A stretch of DNA of 64,000 bases from Kitasatospora acidiphila (GCF_006636205.1 NZ_VIGB01000001.1:1-64000); one strand, 5' to 3'; numbered from the stretch's first letter, positions 36,672-49,273 are shown. Translations and numbers: made by a program. The notes: generated from the letters alone by a model not told the origin.

Positions 36672-39600
36672 TCAACTGCCCTGGATGGCGCTGACGACCG
36701 CAGTCAGGTCGGTGAGCGTGCGAGCCTTCAGCACGCTGCGCAACGGGATGTCCCGGCCCAGGTGCAGCCGGATCCGGGCCGCCACCCGGGTCGCCGCCAG
36801 CGAGTCGCCGCCGAGATCGCGGAACTCGTCCTGCGGGCCGAAGTGCCTGTGCCCGAGCACCTCGGCCCAGATGGCGGTGAGGGCCCGCTCGACTCCGCCG
36901 TCCGCCCCACCGTCCGCCCCACCATCGGGGAGCTGTGGGCCGGTGACCGCCCGCCGGGTGCCGTCCTCGGCCGCAGCCGGTACCGCGGCGTCGGCTACGG
37001 CCGGGGCCTGGGCCGGGCGGCCGCCCCAGCGGTCCTGGCGCGCGGCGAAGTCGTGGGCGCCGACGAGCAGATGCGGTCCGCTGCGTACGGCGCGGATCCG
37101 GTGGAACGCGGCCAGTGCCTCGGCAGTGCCCAGGCTGCCGATCCCGGCGTCCGGCGTCCGCTGCGACTGCTGCCAGGTGTCCCATCCGAGGCTCAGCCAG
37201 CGATCGTCCCCTTGACGATGCAACTCGGCTGCAAGCGCGTCAAGTTGGGCGTTCCCGGCAGCATATGCGCCCAGTCCCACGCCGCCCAGCACCGCAGCGG
37301 TCGAGGAGAAGAAGACGCACTGGCCGAAGTCGCGCGGGCGCAGCGCCGCGACCAGGTTGCGGGCTCCGTCGGTCTTGGCCGCCATGATCTGCCGGGCTCG
37401 CGGCCAGGCCAGGTCCTGCAGCAACACGTCCGCGGCGTCGCCGGTGGTGCCGGCGGCATGCACCACCAGGTCGAGCCGGCCCAGTTCCCGTTCGGCCCGG
37501 TCCAGCAGGGCCGTCAGGCTGTCCGGCCGGGTGACGTCCGCCCGTGCGGTCGCCACTCGGCCGCCCCAGCGGTCCTGGCGCGCCGGCGCCCGGGCGGGCC
37601 GCGGTGGCACGGTGACGTCGTCCGCGAGCGACCGACCGGCCAGCAGGACGGCGGCGCCCCGCCCGGCCAGCTCCTCGGCCAGCAGCAGGCCCAGCCGGCC
37701 GCCGCCCACGACCAGGCAGTTCCGCACCGGAGCCGGGTCCGACACTGGCAGCTGTGCCGGGCGGTACTGCGGAACCCAAAGGTGCCGACCGCGGTGCGCC
37801 ACCTTGCGGTCCGCGCGGGCCGCCACCGCGGCCGGCCACAGGGCGGTGGCCGGCGGACGCGGCGCGCCGGCGTCCAGGTCCAGGTATTGGCAACGGCTGA
37901 GCGGGTCCTCCTGGCCGAGCACCACGGTCAGCGCGGCCAGCCCTGCCTGGGCCGGGTCCACCGCCTCGGTGCCGAGCACCGGAAAGGCCCCCTGCCCGAC
38001 CACTGCCAGCACACCCGGCAGCGCCGGGAACACCGAGCGCCAGGCTTGGTGGGCCAACAGCAGGGCGTGCTGGGCGAGTTCGCCATCCACTGGGTCTCGC
38101 GTACGGTCCAGTGGCCAGCCGTACAGCAGCGATGGCTTCCAGCCGCCACCCGCGAGCTCGGCGAGCAGCCGACGGTGGTCGGCGAAGCTCTCCGGGTCGA
38201 TCTCGAAGGCCTCGGCCCCGAGTCGCCGGTACGTACGGCCCGGACGGACCCGTATCCAGCGCGCCGGACCGTCGACCGGCGGCGGGTTCACCGCGCCATC
38301 GGCATCGGCGTACACCACCCAATCGCCGCCCGGTGCCACGGCGCGGACGGACGAGGCGGCCCGGGCCCACTCCGGCGTGTACACGGTGGCGGTGGCCGAC
38401 CGTCCCGCCGGATGCGTCCCGGCTGGCGGCTCGGCGGCCCGCCCGCGGAGCGCGCCGGTACCCTCTCCTGCCACCGGCGGCCCGATCCAGTACCGGTCCC
38501 GCGCGAACGGGTAGGTCGGCAGACTGATCGGCCTGCCCCCGCCCAACAGTGCCACCCGGCTCCAGTCGAGCGGCGCCTGCGCCAACCAGAGTTGGCCCAG
38601 CGCCTTGAGCAGGCCCTCCCGCTGCCGCTCCGGCTCGGCCGGACCGTCCGGCAGCGGGGCGGCGAAGCGCAGGCCGCCGTGCCGGCCCGGCCTGCGGGCA
38701 GCGAGCTGGGTCAGCGTTCGCCCCGGCCCGACCTCCACGAGCGTGCCGGGGCCGTCAAAGGACCGCAGCGCGTGCGCCAGGGCCGCTTCGAAGCGCACCG
38801 GCTCGACCACCTGGCCGGCCCAGTAGTGCGGGTCCCTGGCCTGCTCGGCGGTCAGCGGACGTCCGGTGACCGTCGAGACCAGCAGCCGGGTCGGCGGCGC
38901 GAGCCGGACGCCGCGCAACACCCCGAGCATGCGCTCGGCGGCGGGCGCCATCGCTGCGGTGTGGAAGGCCCGCTCGGCGGCCAGCCGACGCACCGGCCAG
39001 CCGCGGTCGGCGCACCGCCGGGCGAACTCGGCCCCGGCCTGCGGCGGGCCGGCGACCACCAGGTCGTCCGGGCCGTTGCAGGCCGCCACGGTGAGCCGCG
39101 CGGGCAGCGCCGCCCGGACCTCACCCGCGGGAGCGCGTACCGCCCACATGGCGCCGGGCGAGCAGTCCGCCATGGCCCGCCCCCGCTCGGCCACCAGGGC
39201 CACCGCGTCGCGCAGTTCGAACACGCCGGCGAGCGCGGCGGCGGCCAGCTCGCCCACGCTGTGCCCGATCAGCGCAGCCGGCTCGACGCCCCAGTGCTCC
39301 AGGGTCCGGCCCAGGGCGTACATCACGGCGAAGAGCGCGGGCTGGGCGAGCGCGGTCGACGCCAGTGCCCGCTCGGCCTCGGCCGGCGGCTGCTCGAAGA
39401 GCAGCCCCGGCAGGTCGAGGCCGGTGAGCGGCCTCAGAAGCCGGGCGCAGTCGTCGAAGGCAGCCCGGAAGACCGGCTCCTCCCGATGCAGCAGCGCCCC
39501 CATCCCCGGGGACTGGACGCCCTGGCCGGGTAGCAGGAACACCGTGCTGCCGGCGGCCGGCCCATCGGTCGGCCGCGGCTCGACGTGCTGCCAGCGGAAG

Positions 39601-42600
39601 GCCGGACCGGGCCGCGCACCGGCCGCGGCCAGTCGGACGGCGCGGTGCGGCAGCGCCTTGCGGCCGGTGCGCAGCGTGTGCGCGGCGTCCGCGAGCTGCT
39701 CGCCGGAGGCCTCGTGCAGCACCTGGTCCAGACGCTCTGTCAGCTGCCGCAACTGCGCGGCGCTGCGGGCCGAGACGGCCAGCAGCTGCGGCTCCGCCGC
39801 GGTCGGCCCGGGCGGCTGGCGCGGCGGCTGCTCCAGTACGAGATGGGCGTTGGTGCCACCCACGCCGAGCGAGCTGACCGCCGCCCGCCGGACGGTCCCG
39901 GTCAGCCGAGCGGGCCGGTCGGCGACGACCCGGAACGGGGTCCGCGGGAAATCCGCGTGCGGGTTGGCGGTGCGGTGGTTGACCGTGGGCGGTAGTTCAC
40001 CCGTGCGCACCACCAGGGCCGCCTTGATCAACGCGGCGACACCCGCCACGGTGTCGGTGTGCCCGATGTTCCCCTTCACCGAGCCGATCGGGCAACCCTG
40101 CCGAGGCAGGCCCGGCTCCAGCGCGTCCCAAGCCGCGCTGAGTGCCGCGACCTCCAGAGGGTCGCCCAGCGCGGTGCCGGTGCCGTGCGCCTCCACGTAA
40201 CCGATCTGCGAGGGCCGCAGGCCCGCGTCGGCGAGCGCCGCGCGCACCACCGCCTGCTGGCCCGGCACACCGGGAGCGGTGAAGCCGGCCTTGGCGGCCC
40301 CGTCGTTGTTGACGGCGCTACCGCGCACCACGGCGTGGATCCGGTCGCCGTCGCGCAGCGCGTCGCCGAGCCGTTTTAGCACCACCACGCCAGCGCCGCC
40401 GGTGAAGACCGTACCGTCGGCGTCGGCGTCGAACGGCCGGCAGCGGCCGCCGGCCGAGACGATTCCGCCGGGTTCGTACCAGTATCCGGTGTCCGCCGGG
40501 ACCCGCAGCGAGACCGCGCCGGCCAGCGCCGCCCGGCACTCACCCGCGCGCAGGCTGCGCACCGCCAGGTGGACGGCGACCAGCGAGGTCGAGCATGCGC
40601 TCTGCACGGTGATGCTCGGCCCGGTCAGGTCGAGCTTGTAGGAGACCCGGGTGGCCAGGAAGTCCTTGTCGTTGGCGATCAGCAGCTGGAGCGCGTCCGA
40701 TGACCCGCCGAGCAGCGCTGCCAGGCCGCCCTGCGGGTCGAGCGCCTCCCGGTTCGGCAGCAGGTTGTGCAGCAGGTAGCCGTTGTGGCCGCTGCCCGCG
40801 AAGACACCGATCGCCGCGCGCTCGCGGTGGGGGTCGATCGCCGCATCCTCCAGCGCCTCCCAGCAGGTCTCCAGGAAGACCCGGTGCTGAGGGTCCATCA
40901 GCTCCGCCTCACGGGGGCTGTAGCCGAACAGCTCGGCGTCGAAGCGGTCGTACTCGGGCACCGGGCCGTACGCGGCCACCGGGTGGCCCGCCGGATCGCT
41001 CGCGGCTCCGTCGGCCGACGGCTCGGCTGGGGTGGTGAGCAGGTCGGTCCCGGCGAGCAGGTGCCGCCAGTACTCCTCGACGGTCCGCGCACCGGGCAGC
41101 CGGCAGGCCATGCCCACGATCGCGATCGGCTCGTCCCCGGTCGTCCGGTCCGGGTTGTCCGGCGCCGCGTCGGCCTCCGGTGGGGCGGCGGAGCCCAGCA
41201 GTCGCTCCAGGTGTGCGGCCTGGTCCCGCAGCGTCGGATAGCGGAAGAAGTCGGCGATGGGCAGCTCGACGCCGAGCTGCTCGCGCACCCGCCGGCGCAG
41301 GGTCATCAGCTGGAGCGAGTCGCCGCCGTGCTGCTGGAAGCCGACCGACCAGTCCAACTCCGCCACCCCCAGCACCCGACGCCACAACCCCGCCAACACC
41401 TCCACCACCGACCCACCGACCACCGCCGACGACTCCCCCACCACCTCCACACCCACCACCGACGCCACCAACCCCGCCAACGCCCGCCGATCCGTCTTCC
41501 CGTTCACCGTCACCGGCAGCCCCTCCACCACCACCACCGACCCCGGCACCGACCCACCCGGCAACACACCCGCCACGAACCGACGCACCCCACCCACCAA
41601 CCCACCACCCCAACCCGCCACCGGCACCACACACCCCACCAACCGACCACCCACCACCACCGCAGCACCAGCCCGCACCCCCGGATGCGCCACCAACGCC
41701 GCATCCACCTCACCCAACTCCACCCGATGACCCCGCACCTTCACCTGGTCATCCACCCGCCCATGAAAACGGAACAACCCGTCCCCACCCAACGACACCA
41801 CATCACCCGTCCGATACAACCGCCCCGCCCCCACCACCACACCCGACACAAACCGCTCAGCCGTCAAATCCGGCCGCCCCAATACCCCAACGCCAACCCG
41901 GCACCACCCACCCACAACTCACCCCGCACCCCGGCGGCACCAACCGCCCCACACCATCCACCACAAACGCCTGACAATTCGCCACCAGGGAGCCCAACGG
42001 CGGCTCCTGGTCGGCGAGCGCCGGGTCCGCGGACCAGAAGAGGGTGTCGATGGTGGCCTCGGTCGGACCGTAGAGATTGGTCAGCCGTGCCCGGCTGACG
42101 GCGGTGAACCGGCGCACCACCGTGGCGTCCAGGCGCTCTCCGCCGCAGAAGACCTCGCGCAGGCTCTCGCAGTGCTCCAGGCCGCCCTCGTCGAGCAGCG
42201 CGCCTAGCATGGCGGGCACGACCTGCAGGATGGTGACGCCGGCCGCGCGGGTCTGGGCCAGTAGCGCGGCCGGATCGCGGTGCGATCCGGGTTCGGCGCA
42301 GACCACGGTGGCGCCGGCCGACAGCGGCAGGAAGAACTCCCAGACCGAGGCGTCGAAGCTGATAGGGGTCTTCTGCAGCACCCGGTCGCCCGGGCCGACC
42401 GCGAACTCCCGGCGCATCCACTCCATGTGGTTGGCGACGGCGCCGTGCGGGACCATCACGCCCTTCGGCCGCCCCGTCGAACCCGACGTATACATCACAT
42501 ACGCCAACTCCTCCGGACCCACCTCCACACACACCCCACCACCAGCAGCAACCCCCAACCCTCAACCTCCCCCACCGACAACACCCGCACACCCGAACCC

Positions 42601-44646
42601 TCCAACCACGACAAACCCCCCGCATCCCCCAACACCACCCCCGGACCACAATCCCCCACCATCAACCGCAACCGCTCCACCGGATACTCCACATCCAACG
42701 GCACAAACGCAGCCCCCGCCCGCCACACCCCCAACAACGCCACCACCAGATCAACCCCCCGCCCCACCGCAACCCCACCACATCCCCCGCCCAACCCCCG
42801 CAGCCACCAACCCCGCAGCCACCAACCCCGCCCGCACATCCAACTCACCGAACGACAACACCCCACCCACACCACACACCGCCACCGACCCACCAGCAAC
42901 AACACCCCACCCCGCCACAACCCCCGCCAAACCCCTGAAACCAAAACCCCCAACCGAACCGTTCACCCGCGCAACCAACCCCACATCCCCAACCCCCAAC
43001 ACCGACAACCCACCAACCACACCCCCACCACCCACCACCACCGCACCGCGCAGCCAGGAGAGCATGCGCTCGCCGAGCAGCCGGGTGTCCTGGGCGGTTA
43101 GCTCGGTCGGGTCGGTCCACCAGGTGTACGAGGTCTCTCCCGGGTCGGCGACCAAAGCCAGCCGGCGGCCGGCCGCGAGCCCGGCCGCCTGCGCGGACGT
43201 CAGGCCGAAAGCGAGCAACGGGTTGTCGCTGCTCCCGCGGGCGGCGATGCGGCGCAGCGCCGGCGTGCGGTCCACCAGGTCGACGGGGTAGGGGCCGAGC
43301 GCGGTGTGACGGTGGATCAGGCGGGTCACACCCTCGATCGCCGCACCCACCGTGCCGGCGACCTCGGCCTCCGGAGCGGCACACAGCATGTCGGTCAGCA
43401 GGCCGCGGCCGAGGCCGGCGAGGTGGCGCAACCGGTCGTTGCTCCACCACAGTTCGGCCGGGCTGTGGCCGCTGGCGGTCACCACGTCCTGGTAGGCAGC
43501 GGCCACCGCGGCGGCGGGGGACCAGCCGCGTGCCGCCAGGTCCGCGCGCAGCTGCGTGTCGAGGGTGAAGCGCTCCCCGGTCGGCCGGCTCCGCCGCCGA
43601 GCGGGCGGGTCGCCGACCGGGCGGCGGGCGAGCAGCCGCGCCAGGCTCGCAGTCCAGCGCCGCTCAGCGGGCGCGGCCCGCTGGCACAGCTCGCGCAGGG
43701 CGCGGCGGTCCGCCTCGGCGAGCGCGGGCAGGCGGGTGCCCGGCGGCAGCGCGGCCGCGGTGTCCGCGGTGTCGTCAGCACCCGCCGAGTCTGCGGCGCC
43801 GCGCGCCGGCCGGAGTGCGACCCGCACGTCGAAGTCGGCGGTGGCGACGGTCAGTCGGCCGCCGTGGATCGCCGTGACGGTGCCCGGCTCGGCCGTCGAT
43901 GCCCGGTCGGTCACCGTCAACTCGTCGAGGAGCAGCAGCCCGTCGGGCCCCAGGGTCTTCGGGGCGGCGACCGGGTTGCCGGTCGGGCCGAAGCTCAGGG
44001 AGCGGACATGGCGGTCGAGCAGGGCGGCGGGCCATCCCCAGTCGACGAGTCCGCCGCCGGACGGCCGGGTCTGCAGGGCATTGAAGGTGCGCCGCGACAG
44101 GTCCTGGGGGATCGCGCGCGGGCCACCGCCGCGCAGGCCGGCCACCAGGTCGTGGAAGGAGGAGACCGACGCCTCGAAGCAGCGGGCGTTGAGGGTGACG
44201 GCCGTATCGTCCGGTTCGATCGGCACCTCGCGCTGGGCCAGCACGCCCCCGGAGTCGATCGGCCCCTCCAACAGGTGCCAGGTCACCCCGTGCGTGGTGG
44301 CCCCGTCGGCGATGGCCCAGGTGGTGGCGTAGTAGCCGGCCAGCGCCGGCAGTGGGGAGTCGTGGTAGTTGACCGCCGCAAGCCGGGTGGCGCGTCGCAC
44401 GGCCTCGGGGATCATCCGGCAGTTGACGATGTTGAACAGGTAGTCGTGCGAGGGGACTTCGAAGGGGCGGGTGGGCTCCGACCAGTCGTGGACGGACAGC
44501 CCGGCCTGCCCGGCCCAGTCGGCCAGCGCCCGGTCGGCAGTGAGTATCCCGAGGACCGGGTGCCCCTGCGCGAGCAGGTGCTCGGCACAGGCGCGGGCCA
44601 GCGGACCGCTGCCGACCAGGTAGGCCGTGAGGAGGGAGCTGTGCAT
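36672..44646 (-). CDS. Hybrid NRPS-PKS: F - half-C - A(Gln) - T - KS - AT(mal) - KR - ACP, frameshifted in the A domain
   Basis: About 2650 residues. F domain: formyltransferase with catalytic Asn93/His95 (NYHDSPLP) and Asp131 (GPIDSGG). Residues about 360-530 resemble only the second half of a condensation domain. The A domain (about 43050-41360) has core YTSGSTGRPKG; its specificity residues read DAWQFGLIDK, a code I remember for glutamine. T is FQQHGGDSLQLM. KS has SACSTSL, EAHGTGT and GNIGHT. AT has GHSVGE and RAFHTAAM, the malonyl-type motif. KR has GGGRLG and AYAAGN. ACP is LGGDSLAATRV. There is no thioesterase. Five one-base losses in C runs (near 42770, 42783, 42557, 41930 and 41878) split the frame; the parallel copy at 46-48 kb shows the correct lengths. 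Predicted unit: N-formyl-glutamine extended by one reduced malonate, a statine-like gamma-amino-beta-hydroxy acid. Confidence 0.88.
37018..37583. repeat. 26-bp direct repeat inside the KR/ACP region
   Basis: The 26 bases at 37018-37043 recur exactly at 37558-37583, 540 bp apart, keeping the reading frame. Both encode RQDRWGGR. Key part: GCCCCAGCGGTCCTGGCG. One copy lies in the KR, the other in the linker before the ACP. Confidence 0.85.
41313..41984 (-). repeat. Duplicated A-domain C-terminal segment, copy 1a
   Basis: Codes for the A-domain C-terminal part plus the start of the T domain. It matches 46225-46898 almost base for base. The differences I saw are one substitution near 41812 and two shorter C runs here (4 instead of 5), giving 672 against 674 bases. 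Confidence 0.85.
42439..43049 (-). repeat. Duplicated A-domain N-terminal segment, copy 1b
   Basis: Matches 47341-47953 almost exactly. The differences I saw are one substitution near 42961 and four C-run length changes. The stretch between 1a and 1b, which codes the substrate-binding core, is unlike its counterpart. Confidence 0.85.
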
Positions 44647-44734
44647 GTCTAGTCCTCGGCTGCTCTTGTTGACGGGGCCCTTGGCGACGGGCGGCGGAAG
44701 GGCTGTGGAGCGCGGTTGGTGAAGGTGGGGTCGG

Positions 44735-47700
44735 TCAGCGGGGTGGCAGCAGGGCGGTCAGCTGCCGCGCGAAGCCATCGGCGAGGCTCGCGACGGTGCG
44801 GCTGCGGTGCAGGCTCTCGCTGTACTGGAGTTCCAGGACGAGCCGGCCCCGCCGGACGAAGATCCGCAGCTGGAGCACGCTGCCCCGGTCCTCCTGCGGG
44901 CTGAACCGGTCGGTGATCCGCTCCTCGGCGGGCCGCCACTGCCCTGGTCGGGGGACGGCGACGTCCTCCCGGCCGAGGTAGTTGAAGTTGATCTCGGGGG
45001 TGGGCAGCGACCGCATCCGCCGACGCAGCGGCTCCGCGGCCAGGTGCCGCAGGATGCCGTAGCCGTAGCCGTGCCGGGGGGTCGCGGCCAGTCGGTCCCT
45101 GACCCGCGCGAGCAGCGTCTGCCCGGGTGCCGCCGCGGTGGGCAGGACCAGTGGGTAGTCGATGGACAGCCAACCCAGCGTGGACCGCAGGTCCCCTCCG
45201 GTGCCCAGGCCGTGGCGCCCGTGGTGCAGCATCCGCAGCGCCGTCGTCGGCGCGCCGCTCCAGTCGCCGTAGGCCGCCGCGAAGGCGGTGAGCAGGAGTT
45301 CCTGGGTGGTCGCGCCGTCGGCCCAGGAGTGCGGTTCCAGCAGTCGGGTGGTGGCCGCGGCGTCCAGCGCCCGTTCGACGGTACGCGCGGTGCCGGCGGT
45401 GTTCCGGCCGGCCGTCAGGTCCCGCGGTACCGGGGCCACTCGGCTCAGGCTGAGGGATTCCCAGTACCGCACCTCGTCCGCGACACCGGGGTCCGAGGCC
45501 TCCGCCTCGACGGTGCGGGCCCAGTCGCCGAACTGGGTGCCCGGCGGCCGGTCGTCCGCAGCGGGCCGTCAACCGACGGACTGGACGTCAGTTTTGCATA
45601 GGTGCACGCCAGTTCGCTCAGAAAGGCCTGCCAGGACCAGGCATCCATCACCAGGTGGTGGGCGATGACCAGGATCCGCGGCCGTGCCTCGCCCCTCACC
45701 CGCAGCACCACCACCTTGGCCACCGGCCCGCGGACCAGGTCGATCGTGCGCTGCTGGCTGCGCGCCTCCGCCTCGATCACGGTCCGCACATCGGCGCCGG
45801 CACAGTCCAGCTCGCGGCTCTCCACCGCGACCCGGGGCTCCGGCACCAGGGTCTGGCGCCACTCGCCGGTGCCGCCGGACGGGGCGGTGAAGGCGAGCCG
45901 CAGCGCCTCGTGGCGCCGGGCGACCAGCCGCAGCGCCGCACCGAGCCGGTGCTCGTCGACGGGATCGGCCTCGTCGGGCCGGAAGAGCCCGGCGAGGTTG
46001 GCCCAGTTGTGGTCGGGGCGGGGGCGGGCGAAGAAGTCGTGCTGCATGGGCAGCAGCGGCAGCGGGCCGCTGGACGTACGGTCCGGCCGCACCAGCCCGG
46101 TCGCCGCCGGGTCGAGGGCGGCCGCGGCCCGGGCCGCCTCGGCCAGCGAGTCGGCCCGCAGCAGCGTGGCCGCGGTCAGCGCTATGCCGCGGGTGCGGGC
46201 CTGGGCGGCCGCCTGGATGGCCTTGAGCGAGTCGCCGCCGTGCTGCTGGAAGCCGACCGACCAGTCCAACTCCGCCACCCCCAGCACCCGACGCCACAAC
46301 CCCGCCAACACCTCCACCACCGACCCACCGACCACCGCCGACGACTCCCCCACCACCTCCACACCCACCACCGACGCCACCAACCCCGCCAACGCCCGCC
46401 GATCCGTCTTCCCGTTCACCGTCACCGGCAGCCCCTCCACCACCACCACCGACCCCGGCACCGACCCACCCGGCAACACACCCGCCACGAACCGACGCAC
46501 CCCACCCACCAACCCACCACCCCAACCCGCCACCGGCACCACACACCCCACCAACCGACCACCCACCACCACCGCAGCACCAGCCCGCACCCCCGGATGC
46601 GCCACCAACGCCGCATCCACCTCACCCAACTCCACCCGATGACCCCGCACCTTCACCTGGTCATCCACCCGCCCATGAAAACGGAACAACCCGTCCCCAC
46701 CCAACGACACCACATCACCCGTGCGATACAACCGCCCCGCCCCCACCACCACACCCGACACAAACCGCTCAGCCGTCAAATCCGGCCGCCCCCAATACCC
46801 CAACGCCAACCCGGCACCACCCACCCACAACTCACCCCGCACCCCCGGCGGCACCAACCGCCCCACACCATCCACCACAAACGCCTGACAATTCGCCAGA
46901 AGCCCGCCGACCAATCCGGCGTCCTCCGGGCCGGTGATCCGCCGGGCGGTGCACCAGACGGTGGCCTCGGTCGGGCCGTAGACGTTGAACACCTCGCAGT
47001 CGAAGGCCTGCTGGATGGTGTGCACCAGGTGCCCGGGCACGGGCTCGCCGCCGAGCAGGACGTACTTCACACCGCGCAGCAGCAGCCGCCAGGCCGGATC
47101 CTCGACGATCGCGGCCGCCAGGGTTGGCGTGCACTGGAAGTGGGTCACGCGATGCGGGGCCGCGGCGCTCCCCGGCCCGCCGGCCTCGCTCGGCGTACCC
47201 AACTGCACCCGCGCGCCGACGGCCAGCGGCCAGAACAGCTCCAGCAGGGCGATGTCGAAGGAGATGCTGGTGACCGCATGGAGGGTGTCACCGGGGGCGC
47301 AGCCGATCCGCTCCTGGAACGCCTGCACGACATTGCTGATGGCGCCGTGCGGGACCATCACGCCCTTCGGCCGCCCCGTCGAACCCGACGTATACATCAC
47401 ATACGCCAACTCCTCCGGACCCACCTCCACACACACCCCACCACCAGCAGCAACCCCCAACCCCTCAACCTCCCCCACCGACAACACCCGCACACCCGAA
47501 CCCTCCAACCACGACAAACCCCCCGCATCCCCCAACACCACCCCCGGACCACAATCCCCCACCATCAACCGCAACCGCTCCACCGGATACTCCACATCCA
47601 ACGGCACAAACGCAGCCCCCGCCCGCCACACCCCCAACAACGCCACCACCAGATCAACCCCCCGCCCCACCGCAACCCCCACCACATCCCCCCGCCCAAC

Positions 47701-49273
47701 CCCGCAGCCACCAACCCCGCAGCCACCAACCCCGCCCGCACATCCAACTCACCGAACGACAACACCCCACCCACACCACACACCGCCACCGACCCACCAG
47801 CAACAACACCCCACCCCGCCACAACCCCCGCCAAACCCCTGAAACCAAAACCCCCAACCGAACCATTCACCCGCGCAACCAACCCCACATCCCCAACCCC
47901 CAACACCGACAACCCACCAACCACACCCCCACCACCCACCACCACCGCACCGCAGGCGAGGGCATCCAGGGCGGCGAGGAGCGTGCGGGTGTCGGCGCTC
48001 GTGAGGGAACGACCGTCGCGTTCGACCCAGCCGGCCAGCACCGGAGCGGTGGCCTCGACCGAGACCGCGAGGTCGAACTCGGCGGCGCGGTCAGGGCCGG
48101 CCAGTGGCCGGGCCAGCACACCCGGCAGGTCGAGCACGGCCGGCGGCAGGTTCTGGAAGGCGAGCATGACCTGGTAGAGCGAGTCCCCGCCGGCGCGGGC
48201 CGCGGGGACGGCGGCGGCAACCCGGTCGGCCTCCAGCGGGCGGTGGTCCAGGGCGTCGTAGTGGGCAGTCTCGACGGCCAGGACCAGCTCCGCCAGGGTC
48301 ATCTCGTCGCGGACGTCGACCACCAGCACCAGGGTGTTGAGGAAGAGGCCGATGGTCCCCTCCTCCTCGGGGCCGCGGGTCGAGGTGGGGTAGCCGATGT
48401 GCACCGGCCCCGGGCCGTGCAGACGGTTCAGTGCGCAGGCCAGCAGCGCGGCGGTGACCACGAACTCGGTGGTGCCGAACTCATCGGCCAGCCGGCGGAC
48501 GGCGTCCGACGCCTCTGCGCCGAGTGCGAACGGCTCGGCCGGGGGCGGCGCGAGCAACTCGGCACCGGTGCCTGCGGGCTCCAGGACCAGCGGGGGACGG
48601 CCGGGCGGCGGGGTGAGCCGCGCGGTCCAGTACCCGAGGTTGCGGGCCCCCGCGCCGGCGGCCAGCCGGGCGGCCTCGGCCAACACGTGCCGCCGGAAGG
48701 ACCCGGCGGCCGGGGCCTGCGCCTCTTCCCGACGGACCGTCAGGCCACGGTAGTCGGCGGAGAGTTCGGCCAGCAGCAGGCCGGCGGACCAGCCGTCGAA
48801 GACCAGGTGGTGCACCAGGATCAGCAGGACGTGGCGCTGTGGGGCCAGCCGGAGCAGGTGCACCCGCAGCAGCGGCGGCCGGTCCAGCTCGAACGGCCGA
48901 GCGGCGGCTGCGGCCAGCCACTCCCGGGTGTGCAGCTCGGCGGACTGCTCATCCAACCCGGGCGGCGCGGTGGCCAGTTCGACCGGACAGTCGGCCACCT
49001 TGCGGATCTCCTGCACCAGGCCCTCTGCGGTCAGCCGGAAGCCCGTGCGCAGCGCCTCGTGGCGCCGCACCACGCCGTCCAGGGCGGCGCGCAGCGCGTC
49101 CGGATCGACCCTGCCCTCCAGGGCGTAGGTGAGCTGCAGGGTGTAGGCGCGCGGGTCGCCGTTCACCTCGGCGTGGAGCCACATGAGGCGTTGCTCCACC
49201 GAGAGGGGAACTCGGTGGAGGTCTGCCGCGCGCGGCCGGGCATCGCCTGGTCACCGGCAAGGACGTCCATCAT
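44735..49273 (-). CDS. NRPS: C - A(Gly) - T - E-like, frameshifted
   Basis: About 1510 residues. The C domain has HHLVFDGWS (HHxxxDG intact). The A domain (about 47950-46320) has YTSGSTGRPKG, ISFDIALLELF and VYGPTEATVW; the specificity residues read DILQLGVVWK, closest to codes known to me for glycine. T is FQQHGGDSLKAIQ. The last domain has HHLVMDAWSW, LGWLSIDYPLVLP and INFNYLGRE, so it is epimerase-like, though its HHxxxDG reads HHxxxDA. Start ATG 49273 (MMDVLAGDQ) follows AGAGGAG. Three single-base losses break the frame: C run near 49206, C run near 47696 and near 45560. There is no thioesterase. Transcribed before the hybrid gene, but biosynthetically its C domain probably accepts the hybrid gene's chain. 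An E domain after a glycine module is odd. Confidence 0.85.
46225..46898 (-). repeat. Duplicated A-domain C-terminal segment, copy 2a
   Basis: Partner of 41313-41984. Here the C runs have the lengths that keep the frame open, so this copy shows the true sequence of the shared segment. Confidence 0.85.
47341..47953 (-). repeat. Duplicated A-domain N-terminal segment, copy 2b
   Basis: Partner of 42439-43049. One C run (near 47698, 4 instead of 5) is short here, the others are short in the partner, so each copy reveals the errors of the other. Confidence 0.85.

Noticed and set aside
41380-43050. CAC/CCA-rich forward-strand repeats that look like simple-sequence or CRISPR-like DNA and give long forward ORFs
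   Set aside because: They are the complement of the Gly/Val-rich A-domain code; the reverse strand gives a proper adenylation domain, and there are no spaced identical repeats.
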